Source: Pseudomonadales bacterium (GTDB lineage Bacteria; Pseudomonadota; Gammaproteobacteria; Pseudomonadales; Azotimanducaceae). Taken from it: DNA of 60,964 bases. The notes beneath the pieces were generated by a model. The model saw nothing but the letters and a program-made list of their open reading frames with translations. It searched no databases and was not told where the DNA came from. Of this stretch, positions 1 to 7,987 are shown piece by piece. The stretch is from the NCBI GenBank assembly GCA_007131295.1, contig SLQW01000025.1:1-60964 (forward strand). Direction: 5' to 3'. The position numbers and the translations under genes are program-made. Positions within the stretch are counted from its first letter, which is position 1, and each line of letters starts with the position of its first letter.

Positions 1-88
1 ACTTACCAGCGCAGCTGAGGCGTATCGACGAGCGCACTGGCGTAGGTGCCGGCGGCACCATCCTTAGACGGGCTGGAGGGCGGGGCTT

Positions 89-700
89 ATGACCAGACGG
101 CTTGAGTTCTTCTTCGACTGTTCGAGTCCCTGGACGTACCTCGCCTTCGAGGGGGTCCTGCCGCTTGCCAAGCGTCATGGCATCGAGATCGAGTGGCGAC
201 CCGTGCTTGTCGGCGGCGTTTTCAACGCGGTGAACACGAGCGTGTACGAAAACCGCGAGCGTCCGGTTCCAGCGAAGGCTCGCTACTACGCCAAGGATCT
301 GGTGGACTGGGCCCGCCTGTACGGCCTCGAAATCGGCAAGCCTCCGGTGTTTCCGGTCAATAGCGTCAAGGCGATGCGCGGCGCCTTTCTGGCCGCTCGC
401 GAAGGCTGTCTGGTGCCGTATGCGCGGCGGGTTTTTCAGGCCTACTGGCGCGATCTCGAGGACATCAGCGAGGATTCCGTGCTCGCCAGGGTCCTACAGG
501 ATGTCGACCTGGAGGCCTATGCATTCTTCGCCTGGATTGCAACCGCCGAAGCAAAGCAGGCGCTGCGAGACAATACCGACGAACTCATCCGCCGTGGCGG
601 TTTCGGTTCGCCGACGATGTACGTCGACGAAGACGACATGTATTTCGGTAACGATCGCCTGATTCTGGTCGACCATGCTCTCGGAGGCCCGGCTCAATGA
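89..700 (+). CDS. 2-hydroxychromene-2-carboxylate isomerase-like (DsbA-fold) protein
   Basis: 203-aa protein of the HCCA isomerase branch of the thioredoxin/DsbA-like fold, a glutathione-dependent isomerase family of aromatic catabolism that also contains GST-kappa. The N-terminus has the family strand-loop FFDCSSPWTYLAF (residues 8-20), with the catalytic serine position at S12/S13. A GGFGSPTMYVD segment with the cis-proline lies near residues 170-180 and the FGNDR that follows is typical of HCCA isomerases. The ATG is preceded by GGAGGG. Its last bases overlap the methyltransferase start by 4 bp (ATGA), so the two are translationally coupled. No other aromatic-ring catabolic gene is adjacent, so the true substrate is unknown. 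Confidence 0.85.
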   Translation: MTRRLEFFFDCSSPWTYLAFEGVLPLAKRHGIEIEWRPVLVGGVFNAVNTSVYENRERPVPAKARYYAKDLVDWARLYGLEIGKPPVFPVNSVKAMRGAFLAAREGCLVPYARRVFQAYWRDLEDISEDSVLARVLQDVDLEAYAFFAWIATAEAKQALRDNTDELIRRGGFGSPTMYVDEDDMYFGNDRLILVDHALGGPAQ

Positions 701-1317
701 GTCTTTATGACCGCTATGTACTGGCGCCGATGATCGACCGCATGTGCGGGACGCGCGAGGTCATGGATATCCGTCGGGAAGTGGTACCGCTTGCAGAGGG
801 TGACGTGATCGAACTCGGCATGGGGTCCGGTCTGAACCTCGCTTGCTACGATCCAGACCGCGTACGGCGCGTCACGGGCGTAGATCCGGGTGAGAACATT
901 ACTGCACTCGCTCGCGAGCGCATCGCGGCCTGTCCCTTCGAAGTAGAGTTGCTTGGGTTGTCCGGCGAGTCAGTGCCCGCTGAAAGCGCAAGCTTCGACA
1001 CTGCGGTGGTCACCTTCACGTTCTGCACCATTCCCGACGTCTACAGTGCCATCTCCGAAGTGCGACGCCTGCTCAAGCCTGGCGGGAAACTCATCTTTGC
1101 TGAGCATGGGCTGGCGCCTGACGATCGAGTCGCGCGCTGGCAGCGACGTATCAATCCGATCTGGAAGGCGCTGGCCGGGGGTTGCCACCTCAACCGGGAT
1201 ACGAAGCTCATGCTGGAAGAAGGGGGCTTTCGCCTTGATGACGTGCGCGCGGGTCACGCCATGCCCGGGCCCCGCATCGCGACCTGGGTAACGCGAGGGG
1301 TCGCCACAACGAGATGA
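697..1317 (+). CDS. class I SAM-dependent methyltransferase (UbiE/Methyltransf_11 type)
   Basis: 206-aa methyltransferase. SAM motif I is ELGMGSGLN (about residues 40-48), followed by an acidic residue at the end of the second strand (TGVDPGE). The VTFTFCTIPDV segment and LKPGGKLIFAEHG are the usual motif II/III region of Methyltransf_11 proteins. The start codon overlaps the stop of the preceding isomerase-like gene (ATGA), indicating a two-gene operon. Substrate unknown; the family includes small-molecule and phospholipid methyltransferases. Confidence 0.85.
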   Translation: MSLYDRYVLAPMIDRMCGTREVMDIRREVVPLAEGDVIELGMGSGLNLACYDPDRVRRVTGVDPGENITALARERIAACPFEVELLGLSGESVPAESASFDTAVVTFTFCTIPDVYSAISEVRRLLKPGGKLIFAEHGLAPDDRVARWQRRINPIWKALAGGCHLNRDTKLMLEEGGFRLDDVRAGHAMPGPRIATWVTRGVATTR

Positions 1318-1989
1318 TCAAGGGTCTCGACCCGCCAGTTCCTGCGACGTGACGTGGAGACCGGCCTGCCGATGGGCGCGCAGTTGCGAAAAAGCCTCCG
1401 GAGCGGTCGCCGCGTCAATGTGCGTGCTGACCAGCGCAGCGCATTCGGCGGGCGTGTTGTGGTGGGTGTCGATCTCGAGATCGTAGATGCCGTGGGCATG
1501 GACCTCACTGAAGTGCGAAAGAGCCGTGCCTGGAAAGCGGCCAGCTCGACTCGCCTCCCGTTGCTGGACGACTTCGAGTGGTGCACGCACAGCAACGAAC
1601 AGCACCCAGAAGCCGTCTAGCGCGGCGAGGTAGTCGTCGAGCGTATCTTCCTCGAGGAACAGATCATCGATGATCACATCGTTGCCGGAAGCGGCAAAAG
1701 CAGCGATGGCACGGTGCATACCGTGCAGCATACGCTTGCCGACGTCTCCGAAACGGATAGCGGTGATTCTTTCACCATTCTGCTCCACGGGAACCACGTT
1801 CAGTCCGCGTGCACCAGGCGTACCCGGGGGCGAGTTGAGGCCGCGATAGGCGGGCGGCATGCCGTCTCGGAATTGGTCGAGCGCGAGATGAAACCAAGGC
1901 TCGGAGCGCGCGACTTGTATGGCCCGCGCGAGCGTCGTCTTGCCGGCGCTGGAAGACCCGTTGAGCAGAATGATGCGGCCGGTTGGCAT
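1318..1989 (-). CDS. chloramphenicol phosphotransferase-like P-loop kinase
   Basis: 223 aa from the ATG at 1989. The N-terminus gives strand plus Walker A (GRIILLNGSSSAGKTT), then LALDQFRDGMP, VIIDDLFLE and a C-terminal HNTPAECA, all characteristic of the CPT-like family. The name comes from a Streptomyces O-phosphotransferase; most homologues phosphorylate unknown small molecules, so this is not evidence of chloramphenicol resistance. An upstream in-frame TTG at 2055 would add 22 residues before the Walker A strand and overlap a long palindrome, so I prefer the ATG. Convergent with and directly abutting the methyltransferase stop; divergent from the nucleoside transporter. Confidence 0.7.
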   Translation of the reverse strand: MPTGRIILLNGSSSAGKTTLARAIQVARSEPWFHLALDQFRDGMPPAYRGLNSPPGTPGARGLNVVPVEQNGERITAIRFGDVGKRMLHGMHRAIAAFAASGNDVIIDDLFLEEDTLDDYLAALDGFWVLFVAVRAPLEVVQQREASRAGRFPGTALSHFSEVHAHGIYDLEIDTHHNTPAECAALVSTHIDAATAPEAFSQLRAHRQAGLHVTSQELAGRDP

Positions 1990-2047
1990 GAGGTCTGCGT
2001 CACTGCGACAGCGTCGGTGAGCAGGCACGTTATGCAAGGCTGCAAGC

Positions 2048-2102
2048 CGAATCAAGCTGCCGCGACCGATAATGTCGCGGCGGCTAATTCAGCTTGAATT
2101 CG
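2048..2102. promoter_or_regulatory. nested inverted repeats in the divergent kinase/nucleoside-transporter region
   Basis: Outer arms CGAATCAAGCTG (2048-2059) and CAGCTTGAATTCG (2090-2102) pair over 12 bp with one bulged T. Nested inside are CCGCGAC (2060-2066) and GTCGCGG (2074-2080) around the loop CGATAAT. The structure ends 8 bp before the GGAGGGG ribosome-binding site of the transporter. It lies between two gene starts, not at a gene end, so it is more likely an operator or a leader RNA structure than a terminator. Confidence 0.6.
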
Positions 2103-2120
2103 ACTGCGATGGAGGGGTGG

Positions 2121-3356
2121 ATGCAAGCAGTGCTCGGAGTTTTGGTCCTTATCGGCATAGCCTGGTGCCTATCCGAGAACCGCGGCGCTGTGTCCTGGCG
2201 CCTGGTGCTGGCCGGCCTTGTCCTGCAGCTGGTCCTTGCTCTGCTGATCCTGCATGTGCCCATCGTGCGTGACGTGATCATGCTCGCCAACGGCATCGTG
2301 CAGGTGCTCGAACGGGCGACCTTAGAGGGCACGAGTTTCGTGTTCGGCTATCTCGGTGGCGCCGAACCGCCATTCGAGGTTTCGCGCGACGGTGCTTTGT
2401 TCGTGCTTGCGTTTCGTGTCATTCCCCTGATTCTGGTGTTCAGCGTACTCGCAGCCCTTGGTTGGTACTTCCGCGTGCTGCCGTGGCTGGTGCGTGGGAT
2501 CGGCAAGCTTCTGGAACGCACGCTGGGTGTGGGTGGTGGAGTCGGGCTCGGGGCGGGTGCGAGCATCTTCGTCGGGATGGTGGAGGCCCCCCTGACGGTG
2601 CGTCCTTTGCTGCCTCGCCTCGATCGCGGTGAGCTGTTCGTGCTCATGACCTGTGGCATGGCCACCGTCGCGGGTACGGTCATGGTGCTTTATGCGAGCA
2701 TCCTCGAGCCCGTGGTGCCAGGTGCCCTCGGGCATATCCTGGCAGCGTCGGTAATCAGCGCGCCGGCAGCCATACTCATCGGCCAGATCATGGTCCCCAT
2801 GACCCGTGCCACGGCGGGCCCGACTATCGACCAGCCGTCGCGTTACCAATCAACGATGGACGCGATCACGCAGGGGACGCAGGACGGCCTCAGCCTGAGC
2901 CTCAGCGTCATTGCCATGCTGCTTGTGCTGGTAGCCCTGGTCGCGCTGGTGAATTCCGGTCTGGCGCTGATGCCACCTGTGGCAGGGGAGGTGCTCACGC
3001 TGGAACGTATGCTCGGCTGGATATTTGCGCCATTCGCCTGGTTGCTCGGCATTCCGTGGTCGGAGGCTATGGCGGCCGGCAGCCTGCTTGGCACCAAGCT
3101 GGTGTTGAACGAACTGATCGCCTATCTGGAAATGGCAGCTCTGCCGGCAGAAACATTGAGCGAATCGAGCCGCCTGATCCTTCTCTATGCCATGTGCGGC
3201 TTCGCCAATCTGGGCTCGCTCGGCATCCTTACGGGAGGGCTCGTCGCCATGTGCCCAGAGCGCCGCCAAGAGCTGCTTGCGCTTGCACCCAAAACCCTGG
3301 TGTCCGGGACGCTCGCCACGTTCATGACGGGCGCCCTGATCGGTCTGCTCAGTTGA
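2121..3356 (+). CDS. concentrative nucleoside transporter (CNT/NupC family)
   Basis: 411-aa integral membrane protein, a cation-coupled nucleoside importer of the inner membrane. The N-terminus (IAWCLSENRGAVSWR) is the classic CNT start. The substrate/ion-binding hairpin follows with GASIFVGMVEAPLTVRP, then the YASIL helix, ending in TKLVLNELIAYLEM and CGFANLGSLGILTGG, the conserved C-terminal CNT motifs. Three starts are possible: TTG 2094, ATG 2109 and ATG 2121. GGAGGGG at 2111-2117 sits at the right distance only for 2121 and the family start agrees. The gene has a strongly palindromic leader. Its 3' end overlaps the convergent exbD-like gene by 8 bp. Confidence 0.9.
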   Translation: MQAVLGVLVLIGIAWCLSENRGAVSWRLVLAGLVLQLVLALLILHVPIVRDVIMLANGIVQVLERATLEGTSFVFGYLGGAEPPFEVSRDGALFVLAFRVIPLILVFSVLAALGWYFRVLPWLVRGIGKLLERTLGVGGGVGLGAGASIFVGMVEAPLTVRPLLPRLDRGELFVLMTCGMATVAGTVMVLYASILEPVVPGALGHILAASVISAPAAILIGQIMVPMTRATAGPTIDQPSRYQSTMDAITQGTQDGLSLSLSVIAMLLVLVALVALVNSGLALMPPVAGEVLTLERMLGWIFAPFAWLLGIPWSEAMAAGSLLGTKLVLNELIAYLEMAALPAETLSESSRLILLYAMCGFANLGSLGILTGGLVAMCPERRQELLALAPKTLVSGTLATFMTGALIGLLS

Positions 3357-3765
3357 CGATGGAGCCTATCTGAACATCGTAAATGCCAGCCTGCCGGGCC
3401 GAATCCATGACGTGAATGAGGGCGTTGGTCGTCGAATCCGCGTGCGGCACAACCACTACCGGTGCATCGGGATTCTCGGCCCGCATGCGCTCGATCATCG
3501 GCCGCACGGCACGCCAATCAACGAACCGTTGGGCGATGCGGAAGCGGTCGCGCTGGTCGATCTGGACAACGATGGTGCGCTTGTCAGGGTCGGGCGGTGG
3601 GGGCGTTTCGGTTGGATCGGGCGGAACAAGATCCAGGCCCACCTCTTGAATGAAGGTGGCGGTGACGATGAAGAAGATGAGCATGATGAATACCACGTCC
3701 AGCATGGGCGTGAGGTTGATCTGGCTCTCTTCGTCTTCCTGGCGGGCACCGAGCGGACGTCGCAA
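3349..3765 (-). CDS. ExbD/TolR family biopolymer transport protein (orphan)
   Basis: 138 aa. Cytoplasmic N-terminus, then LTPMLDVVFIMLIFFIVTA, the single transmembrane helix with the conserved proton-carrying aspartate, then a proline-rich linker (TETPPPPDPD) and the periplasmic domain. Such proteins work with ExbB/TolQ to transmit the proton gradient to TonB or Tol proteins. No exbB, tonB or tolQ gene is in the window. The start is a TTG at 3765, supported by AGGAGA 7 nt upstream; no ATG is available. The periplasmic ending is conventional. It may join an ExbB encoded elsewhere. Confidence 0.85.
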   Translation of the reverse strand: MRRPLGARQEDEESQINLTPMLDVVFIMLIFFIVTATFIQEVGLDLVPPDPTETPPPPDPDKRTIVVQIDQRDRFRIAQRFVDWRAVRPMIERMRAENPDAPVVVVPHADSTTNALIHVMDSARQAGIYDVQIGSIVN

Positions 3766-3798
3766 GACCTAATCTCCTGAGTCAGGGGCCATAGGGGC

Positions 3799-3827
3799 AC
3801 TCCCAAGCTTCCCGGGAGTCTACTCCC
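3799..3827. promoter_or_regulatory. triple ACTCCC/GGGAGT dyad, possible operator
   Basis: ACTCCC (3799-3804), GGGAGT (3814-3819) and ACTCCC (3822-3827). The last two form a 14-bp palindrome GGGAGTCTACTCCC. The element lies in the 194-bp divergent region between the exbD-like gene and the GAPDH gene, where a repressor or activator site would be expected. I do not recognise the regulator. Confidence 0.4.
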
Positions 3828-3959
3828 ATTGCTGAGTGATACAAAGCCATCGTCGACAGCGGACTGCGTGGCGATCCGTCTTGTACCTGTCATGCGTCAA
3901 TGCGTTCATGCGACAGAAGCAGGAAGATTGCCCATCAGTCTCAGAAGGAGGAGTGTACT

Positions 3960-4967
3960 GTGGTGAGAATCGGGATCAACGGCTTCGGCCGGATCGGCAG
4001 GCTGGTGTTCCGCGCGGCCTGGGAGCGGTCCGACGTCGAGATCGTCCAGGCAAACGATCCGGGCGGCGACGCCGCAAGCGCTGCGTATCTGCTTGAGTTC
4101 GACAGCGTGCAGGGCACCTGGGACCGGCATGTCGGTGCCAAGGACGATACCCTCGTCATCGACGACCGGCAGGTGCGCTGGCGCAGCGGACGTGATGCTG
4201 CCGAGGCTGGCTGGGCCGACGTCGATGTGGACGTGCTCATCGAGTGCAGCGGGCGCTTCCGCGGGGCGCAACTGCTCGCGCCGTTTCTGGATGCCGGTGT
4301 CGGTCACGTGATCGTCAGTGCTCCGGTGAGTGATGCGGAGGTTCCCAATATCGTGGTTGGCGTAAACGACGGCGCCTTCGACCCGAAGCGCGACCGGATG
4401 GTCAGTGGCGCCTCCTGCACGACCAATTGCGTTGCCCCCGTGCTCAAAGTTCTCAACGACACTTTCGGCGTCGTCCGAGGCTCCCTGAACACCATCCATG
4501 CCGTGACGCCCAGCCAAGTGGTCCTTGATGGTTTCCACAAGGATCAGCGGCGGGGCCGCGCTGGTTTCTCCTCGCTGATACCGACCACCACGGGCTCGGC
4601 GAAGGCTATCGGACGCATATTTCCCGATCTCGAAGGCCACATCTCGGGCGTCGCCGTGCGCGTGCCGGTCGTCTGTCCATCTATTACCGATTGCACTTTC
4701 GAGACCCGTGATCCCGCTGATCGCGATGCGGTCAATGCCGCGCTCGCTAAGGCGGCGGAGGATGAGCTTGCCGGCATTCTCGGTTACGAGGAGAGGCCCC
4801 TGGTGTCCATCGACTACGTCGGTGATCCGCGCTCTTCGATCGTCGATGCGGCGACGACCCTCGTGGTGGATCGTCATCACGTGAAGGTGCTGGCCTGGTA
4901 CGACAACGAGATGGGTTACGCGCAGCGCCTGCTGGACCTGCTGACACGGGTCAGCACTGGGCGCTGA
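3960..4967 (+). CDS. type I glyceraldehyde-3-phosphate dehydrogenase, ArsJ-associated type
   Basis: 335 aa from the GTG at 3960, chosen because AAGGAGG (3945-3951) lies 8 nt upstream and the Rossmann start VVRIGINGFGRIGR follows at once. Catalytic Cys153 is in ASCTTNC and His180 in TIHA; phosphate-binding arginines lie in DQRRGRA. GDAASAAYLLEFDSV near the N-terminus and LGYEERPLVSIDYVGDPRSS near the C-terminus resemble, from memory, the GAPDH that sits beside the arsJ efflux gene and makes 1-arseno-3-phosphoglycerate. The usual AWYDNEWGY is AWYDNEMGY here. No arsJ, arsR or arsC gene is nearby, so a glycolytic or gluconeogenic role is equally possible. Confidence 0.88.
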   Translation: MVRIGINGFGRIGRLVFRAAWERSDVEIVQANDPGGDAASAAYLLEFDSVQGTWDRHVGAKDDTLVIDDRQVRWRSGRDAAEAGWADVDVDVLIECSGRFRGAQLLAPFLDAGVGHVIVSAPVSDAEVPNIVVGVNDGAFDPKRDRMVSGASCTTNCVAPVLKVLNDTFGVVRGSLNTIHAVTPSQVVLDGFHKDQRRGRAGFSSLIPTTTGSAKAIGRIFPDLEGHISGVAVRVPVVCPSITDCTFETRDPADRDAVNAALAKAAEDELAGILGYEERPLVSIDYVGDPRSSIVDAATTLVVDRHHVKVLAWYDNEMGYAQRLLDLLTRVSTGR

Positions 4968-4998
4968 CATGCGCTGGCCTGCTTCAGACCTAATGCGT

Positions 4999-5048
4999 TT
5001 TCTTGAATGCTAAGATAAAGCGTTGATAAATATCATTTATTCAAGAAA
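4999..5048. terminator. AT-rich stem-loop between convergent GAPDH and SMP-30 genes
   Basis: TTTCTTGAAT (4999-5008) and ATTCAAGAAA (5039-5048) are perfect 10-bp inverted arms, with a second small dyad ATAAAT-ATC-ATTTAT (5026-5040) inside. It covers the stop of the minus-strand SMP-30 gene and follows the GAPDH stop, so it probably ends both transcripts. It is notably AT-rich for this genome. Confidence 0.55.
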
Positions 5049-5962
5049 TTCAGAGGCAGACCAGGCCCTGACCAAGGAAAGCTGACCAGTTGTCCCGTGC
5101 TTGAAAGGGTGGCAAAGGCCGTGCGCAAACCAGGCCCGCCGAAACAGATGTTCGTCGTCAAGGGGTCTGGAAGAGACAGGTGCTCGGCGGTCCCTGCCAC
5201 GGGATCGATGATACTGATGCCGCCCTGGACGATGGTGGCGACGCAGATCCGGCCTGCGCCGTCCACGGCCAGCGAATCGTAGAGGAGGTAGCCCGGCGGT
5301 GCCGGCAGAAGGCGGCCGCCGTCCGGGCGGTCGCGTCGCTCCTGGACGATTGTGCCGGGTCCAGAGAGCCGCCACTCCCAGAGCCGGCCCGTCAGCGTTT
5401 CCGCCACGTAGAGTGCGTCTTCAGCCGGAGCAAGGCCGATGCCGTTGGGGCCCTCGAGGGGAAACAGCTTCTCTTCGATGTGGTTGCCGTCGCAGCGCGC
5501 ATAGAAAACGCCGGTTCGGTCGCGTTGCCGTGGGGCGGTCTTACCGTGATCTGTAAACCAGAATCCGCCGTCGGCGTCGAAGACGAGATCGTTGGGGCCG
5601 CGAAGAGGTTTGCCGTCGCAGGCGTCGTAGATCACTTCTACGGCTCCGGTTTCGAGGTCTACCCGCTCGATGCGTCCGCCCGAGTAATCCGGTGGTTGCT
5701 CGCCCGGGTACAGGCGCCCGTTGCGCTCATGCCAGATGAAGCCGCCGTTATTGCAGACGTAGCACTTGCCGTCGGGCCCGATGGCTGCCCCGTTCGGGCC
5801 TCCGCCGAGATCGGCCACCACTTCCACCGTGCCATTCGGGAGAACCCGGCTCAGTGTCCCGCGGGCGATCTCGACCAGAATCACGCTGCCATCGTCCATA
5901 GCGATGGGACCTTCCGGAAAGCGCAGTCCCTCGGCGACGATCGTGATGGCGGGCTCATCCAT
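5033..5962 (-). CDS. SMP-30/gluconolactonase/LRE family protein
   Basis: 309-aa six-bladed beta-propeller lactonase-type protein. LRFPEGPIAMDDGSV at the N-terminus carries the metal-ligand glutamate; GGGPNGAAIGPDGKCYVCNN, GPNDLVFDADGGFWFTDHG and GPNGIGLAPAEDALYV supply the repeated Asn/Asp metal ligands. Members hydrolyse sugar lactones or similar esters, requiring a divalent metal. The ATG has GGGAGA upstream. It lies 23 bp downstream of the nhaC-like gene on the same strand and is probably co-transcribed with it. Confidence 0.88.
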   Translation of the reverse strand: MDEPAITIVAEGLRFPEGPIAMDDGSVILVEIARGTLSRVLPNGTVEVVADLGGGPNGAAIGPDGKCYVCNNGGFIWHERNGRLYPGEQPPDYSGGRIERVDLETGAVEVIYDACDGKPLRGPNDLVFDADGGFWFTDHGKTAPRQRDRTGVFYARCDGNHIEEKLFPLEGPNGIGLAPAEDALYVAETLTGRLWEWRLSGPGTIVQERRDRPDGGRLLPAPPGYLLYDSLAVDGAGRICVATIVQGGISIIDPVAGTAEHLSLPDPLTTNICFGGPGLRTAFATLSSTGQLVSFPWSGPGLPLNFLNK

Positions 5963-5985
5963 GGGTATATCTCCCGATGCAGGGT

Positions 5986-7500
5986 TCAGGCGCGAACCAG
6001 GCCGGCGCTCGGGTCGCGGATCAGACCGACTCCGAACGTAGCCCAGATCAGGGCGAATCCGACAGCTGCCAGATTGAAGAAAGCGAAGGGCAGATACGCG
6101 AATGTGGCGACCCCTAGCGTGGCGGCCATGTATGCCCCACAGGTATTCCAGGGGATCAGCACCGAGGTGAGAGTGCCGCCGTCCTCAAGCGACCTCGACA
6201 GGTTGAGCGGCGACAGGCCCCGATCCTGGTAGGCCTTTTCGAACAGGCGTCCTGGAATCGCTATCGCCATGTACTGATCGGCTGCCAGAACGTTACCGAG
6301 GAAGCTGGTGCCGAGCGTTGTCATGATCAGGCTGGTCGTGCCGCGCACGAACGTCAGTAACCCCTCGAGCAAACGGTGCAGGAGTCCGCTGCGCTCCATG
6401 ACGCCGCCGAAGGTCATGGCGCAGAGGATCAGCCAGATGGTGTTGAGCATGCTCGACATGCCACCGCGATCGAGCAGACTCGAGACGGATGCTGCGTCCG
6501 TGGTGCTTTTATAACCGTCGAAGAGCGCGATCCAGGCACCGGCCAGGGCCGCGGCTACGCCGTGCATGCCTTCCGGTGCCAGCGCTACAGCTGCATCGAA
6601 CTGGAGAAACACGGCGAGCATCGCGCCAAGTACGGCACCGAGCGCCAGCACGGGTAGCGGTGGATAGCGGCGCGCCGAGAGGATGACCAGTACCGCCAGT
6701 GGCAGCAGCGTCAGCAACGAAAGGTGAAACTCGGCGCCGAGCTCCCGCGTCAGCATTTCCTGCAGGCCCGAGTCGGCTTCGATGCTGCTGCGGCCGATGA
6801 GGGTAAAAAGAACCAGGGCGGTGATCCCGGCCGGCAGGGCCGTATAGAGCATGTGGCGAATGTGCTCGAAGAGATCGGCACGGCTGACTGCCGCTGCCAG
6901 ATTGGTGGTGTCGGAGAGCGGCGACATCTTGTCACCGAAGTAGGCGCCGGAGATGATCGCTCCGGCTGTGACGGCTGGCGACAGGTCCATGGCCTGGCCG
7001 GCGCCGATCAGCGCAACGCCTATGGTTCCGGCGGTGGTCCACGAACTGCCGATGGACAGTGACACCAGTGCGCAGATCAGGCACACGGCAGGGTAGAACC
7101 ACTGTGGCGACAGCAGGTTCGTGCCGAGCAGAATCAGATAGGGCACGGTCCCGGACAGGATCCAGGCTCCTATGAGGGCGCCGACCATCAGCAGAATCAG
7201 CATCGCAGGCAGCGCGATGACGATGGCCTGTACGATGCCGTCCTGCAGGGCTCGCCAGCCGATACCGCGGCGCAATGCGAGCAGGCCCGCAAAGGCCGCA
7301 GACAGGAGCAGGGCGATCTGATTCGGGCCGTAGGAGGAGTCTTCGCCAAAGATCGCAACGGATGACGCGAGTAGCGTCACCAGCAGCACCACCGGCAGCA
7401 GCGCCTCGAAGAGCGTCGCCCCTGGTGCATCAGGATCCAGTGCAGCGTGCGTTGCCGCGTCGCGGGATGATTCCAATTGCGAAGGAGGTTCGTCCGTCAC
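5986..7500 (-). CDS. NhaC-family Na+/H+ antiporter
   Basis: 504-aa polytopic membrane protein with about twelve hydrophobic segments. SLSIGSSWTTAGTIGVALIGAG and SGAYFGDKMSPLSDTTNLAAAV are hallmark NhaC motifs that line the ion path; a matching second half has SFLGNVLAADQYMAIAIPGRLF and LIPWNTCGAYMAATLGV. It exchanges cytoplasmic Na+ (or an organic substrate in some relatives) for external protons. It starts with GTG at 7500 with GGAGAG 9 nt upstream; the first transmembrane helix begins about residue 30. It heads a likely operon with the SMP-30 gene. Confidence 0.9.
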   Translation of the reverse strand: MTDEPPSQLESSRDAATHAALDPDAPGATLFEALLPVVLLVTLLASSVAIFGEDSSYGPNQIALLLSAAFAGLLALRRGIGWRALQDGIVQAIVIALPAMLILLMVGALIGAWILSGTVPYLILLGTNLLSPQWFYPAVCLICALVSLSIGSSWTTAGTIGVALIGAGQAMDLSPAVTAGAIISGAYFGDKMSPLSDTTNLAAAVSRADLFEHIRHMLYTALPAGITALVLFTLIGRSSIEADSGLQEMLTRELGAEFHLSLLTLLPLAVLVILSARRYPPLPVLALGAVLGAMLAVFLQFDAAVALAPEGMHGVAAALAGAWIALFDGYKSTTDAASVSSLLDRGGMSSMLNTIWLILCAMTFGGVMERSGLLHRLLEGLLTFVRGTTSLIMTTLGTSFLGNVLAADQYMAIAIPGRLFEKAYQDRGLSPLNLSRSLEDGGTLTSVLIPWNTCGAYMAATLGVATFAYLPFAFFNLAAVGFALIWATFGVGLIRDPSAGLVRA

Positions 7501-7636
7501 GGTCTCAAGCTCTCCGAGTCGGGCGAAAGCCCCTGAACCCCGACTTTAGCCTGCCTGGGCTGCGGTTTCACGAATTCCTGCCGCGGGAGTGTGCTGCCGT
7601 GTGGCAATGTTCAGCGTGACCCAAGGAGGATGCCAG

Positions 7637-7987
7637 ATGACTACAAGGTACCGCCATGCTCTGCTGATCGGGCTCGCAGCCGCGCTCATGCTGTTCGCAT
7701 CTGGCTGTGCGCCGCTCACGACCGGCGCTTACGCTGACGATGAGCGGCGAACTCTGGGCGAGTTGACCGACGACCTCAACATCACCTCGGGCGTGAGGGC
7801 GAGACTGGTCAGGGACGACGAAGTGCGAGCGCGGGATATCGAGGTCGAGACACGTCGTGGCGGGGTGACGCTGTATGGGCATGTCTCCTCAGCGGCTCTG
7901 GAGCAGCGAGCCATGGATCTGGCAGCGGGCGTTCCCGGCGTCGTGGCCGTGACGTCACGTCTGGTTGTGCTCGAACCGGAAGACTAG
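7637..7987 (+). CDS. BON-domain lipoprotein
   Basis: 116 aa from the ATG at 7637, which has AAGGAGG 7 nt upstream (7623-7629). The signal peptide ends in LFASGC, a lipobox with the lipidated cysteine near residue 25. The rest is one BON domain: LTDDLNITSGVRARLVRDD, GVTLYGHV, and the closing AAGVPGVVAVTSRLVVL. BON domains bind membranes or phospholipids, as in OsmY and DolP; this protein has one domain, whereas DolP has two. Likely an outer-membrane lipoprotein involved in envelope maintenance. Monocistronic and divergent from nhaC. Confidence 0.85.
   Translation: MTTRYRHALLIGLAAALMLFASGCAPLTTGAYADDERRTLGELTDDLNITSGVRARLVRDDEVRARDIEVETRRGGVTLYGHVSSAALEQRAMDLAAGVPGVVAVTSRLVVLEPED

Noticed and set aside
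3-86. Minus-strand reading frame ending ...LRW-stop at the left edge, resembling the C-terminus of an outer-membrane protein.
   Set aside because: An in-frame stop at 87-89 limits it to 28 codons with no start codon; it cannot be the end of a longer gene.
3906-4970. 354-codon minus-strand open frame opposite the GAPDH gene.
   Set aside because: Shadow of the GAPDH gene; no family features and poor residue composition for a folded protein.
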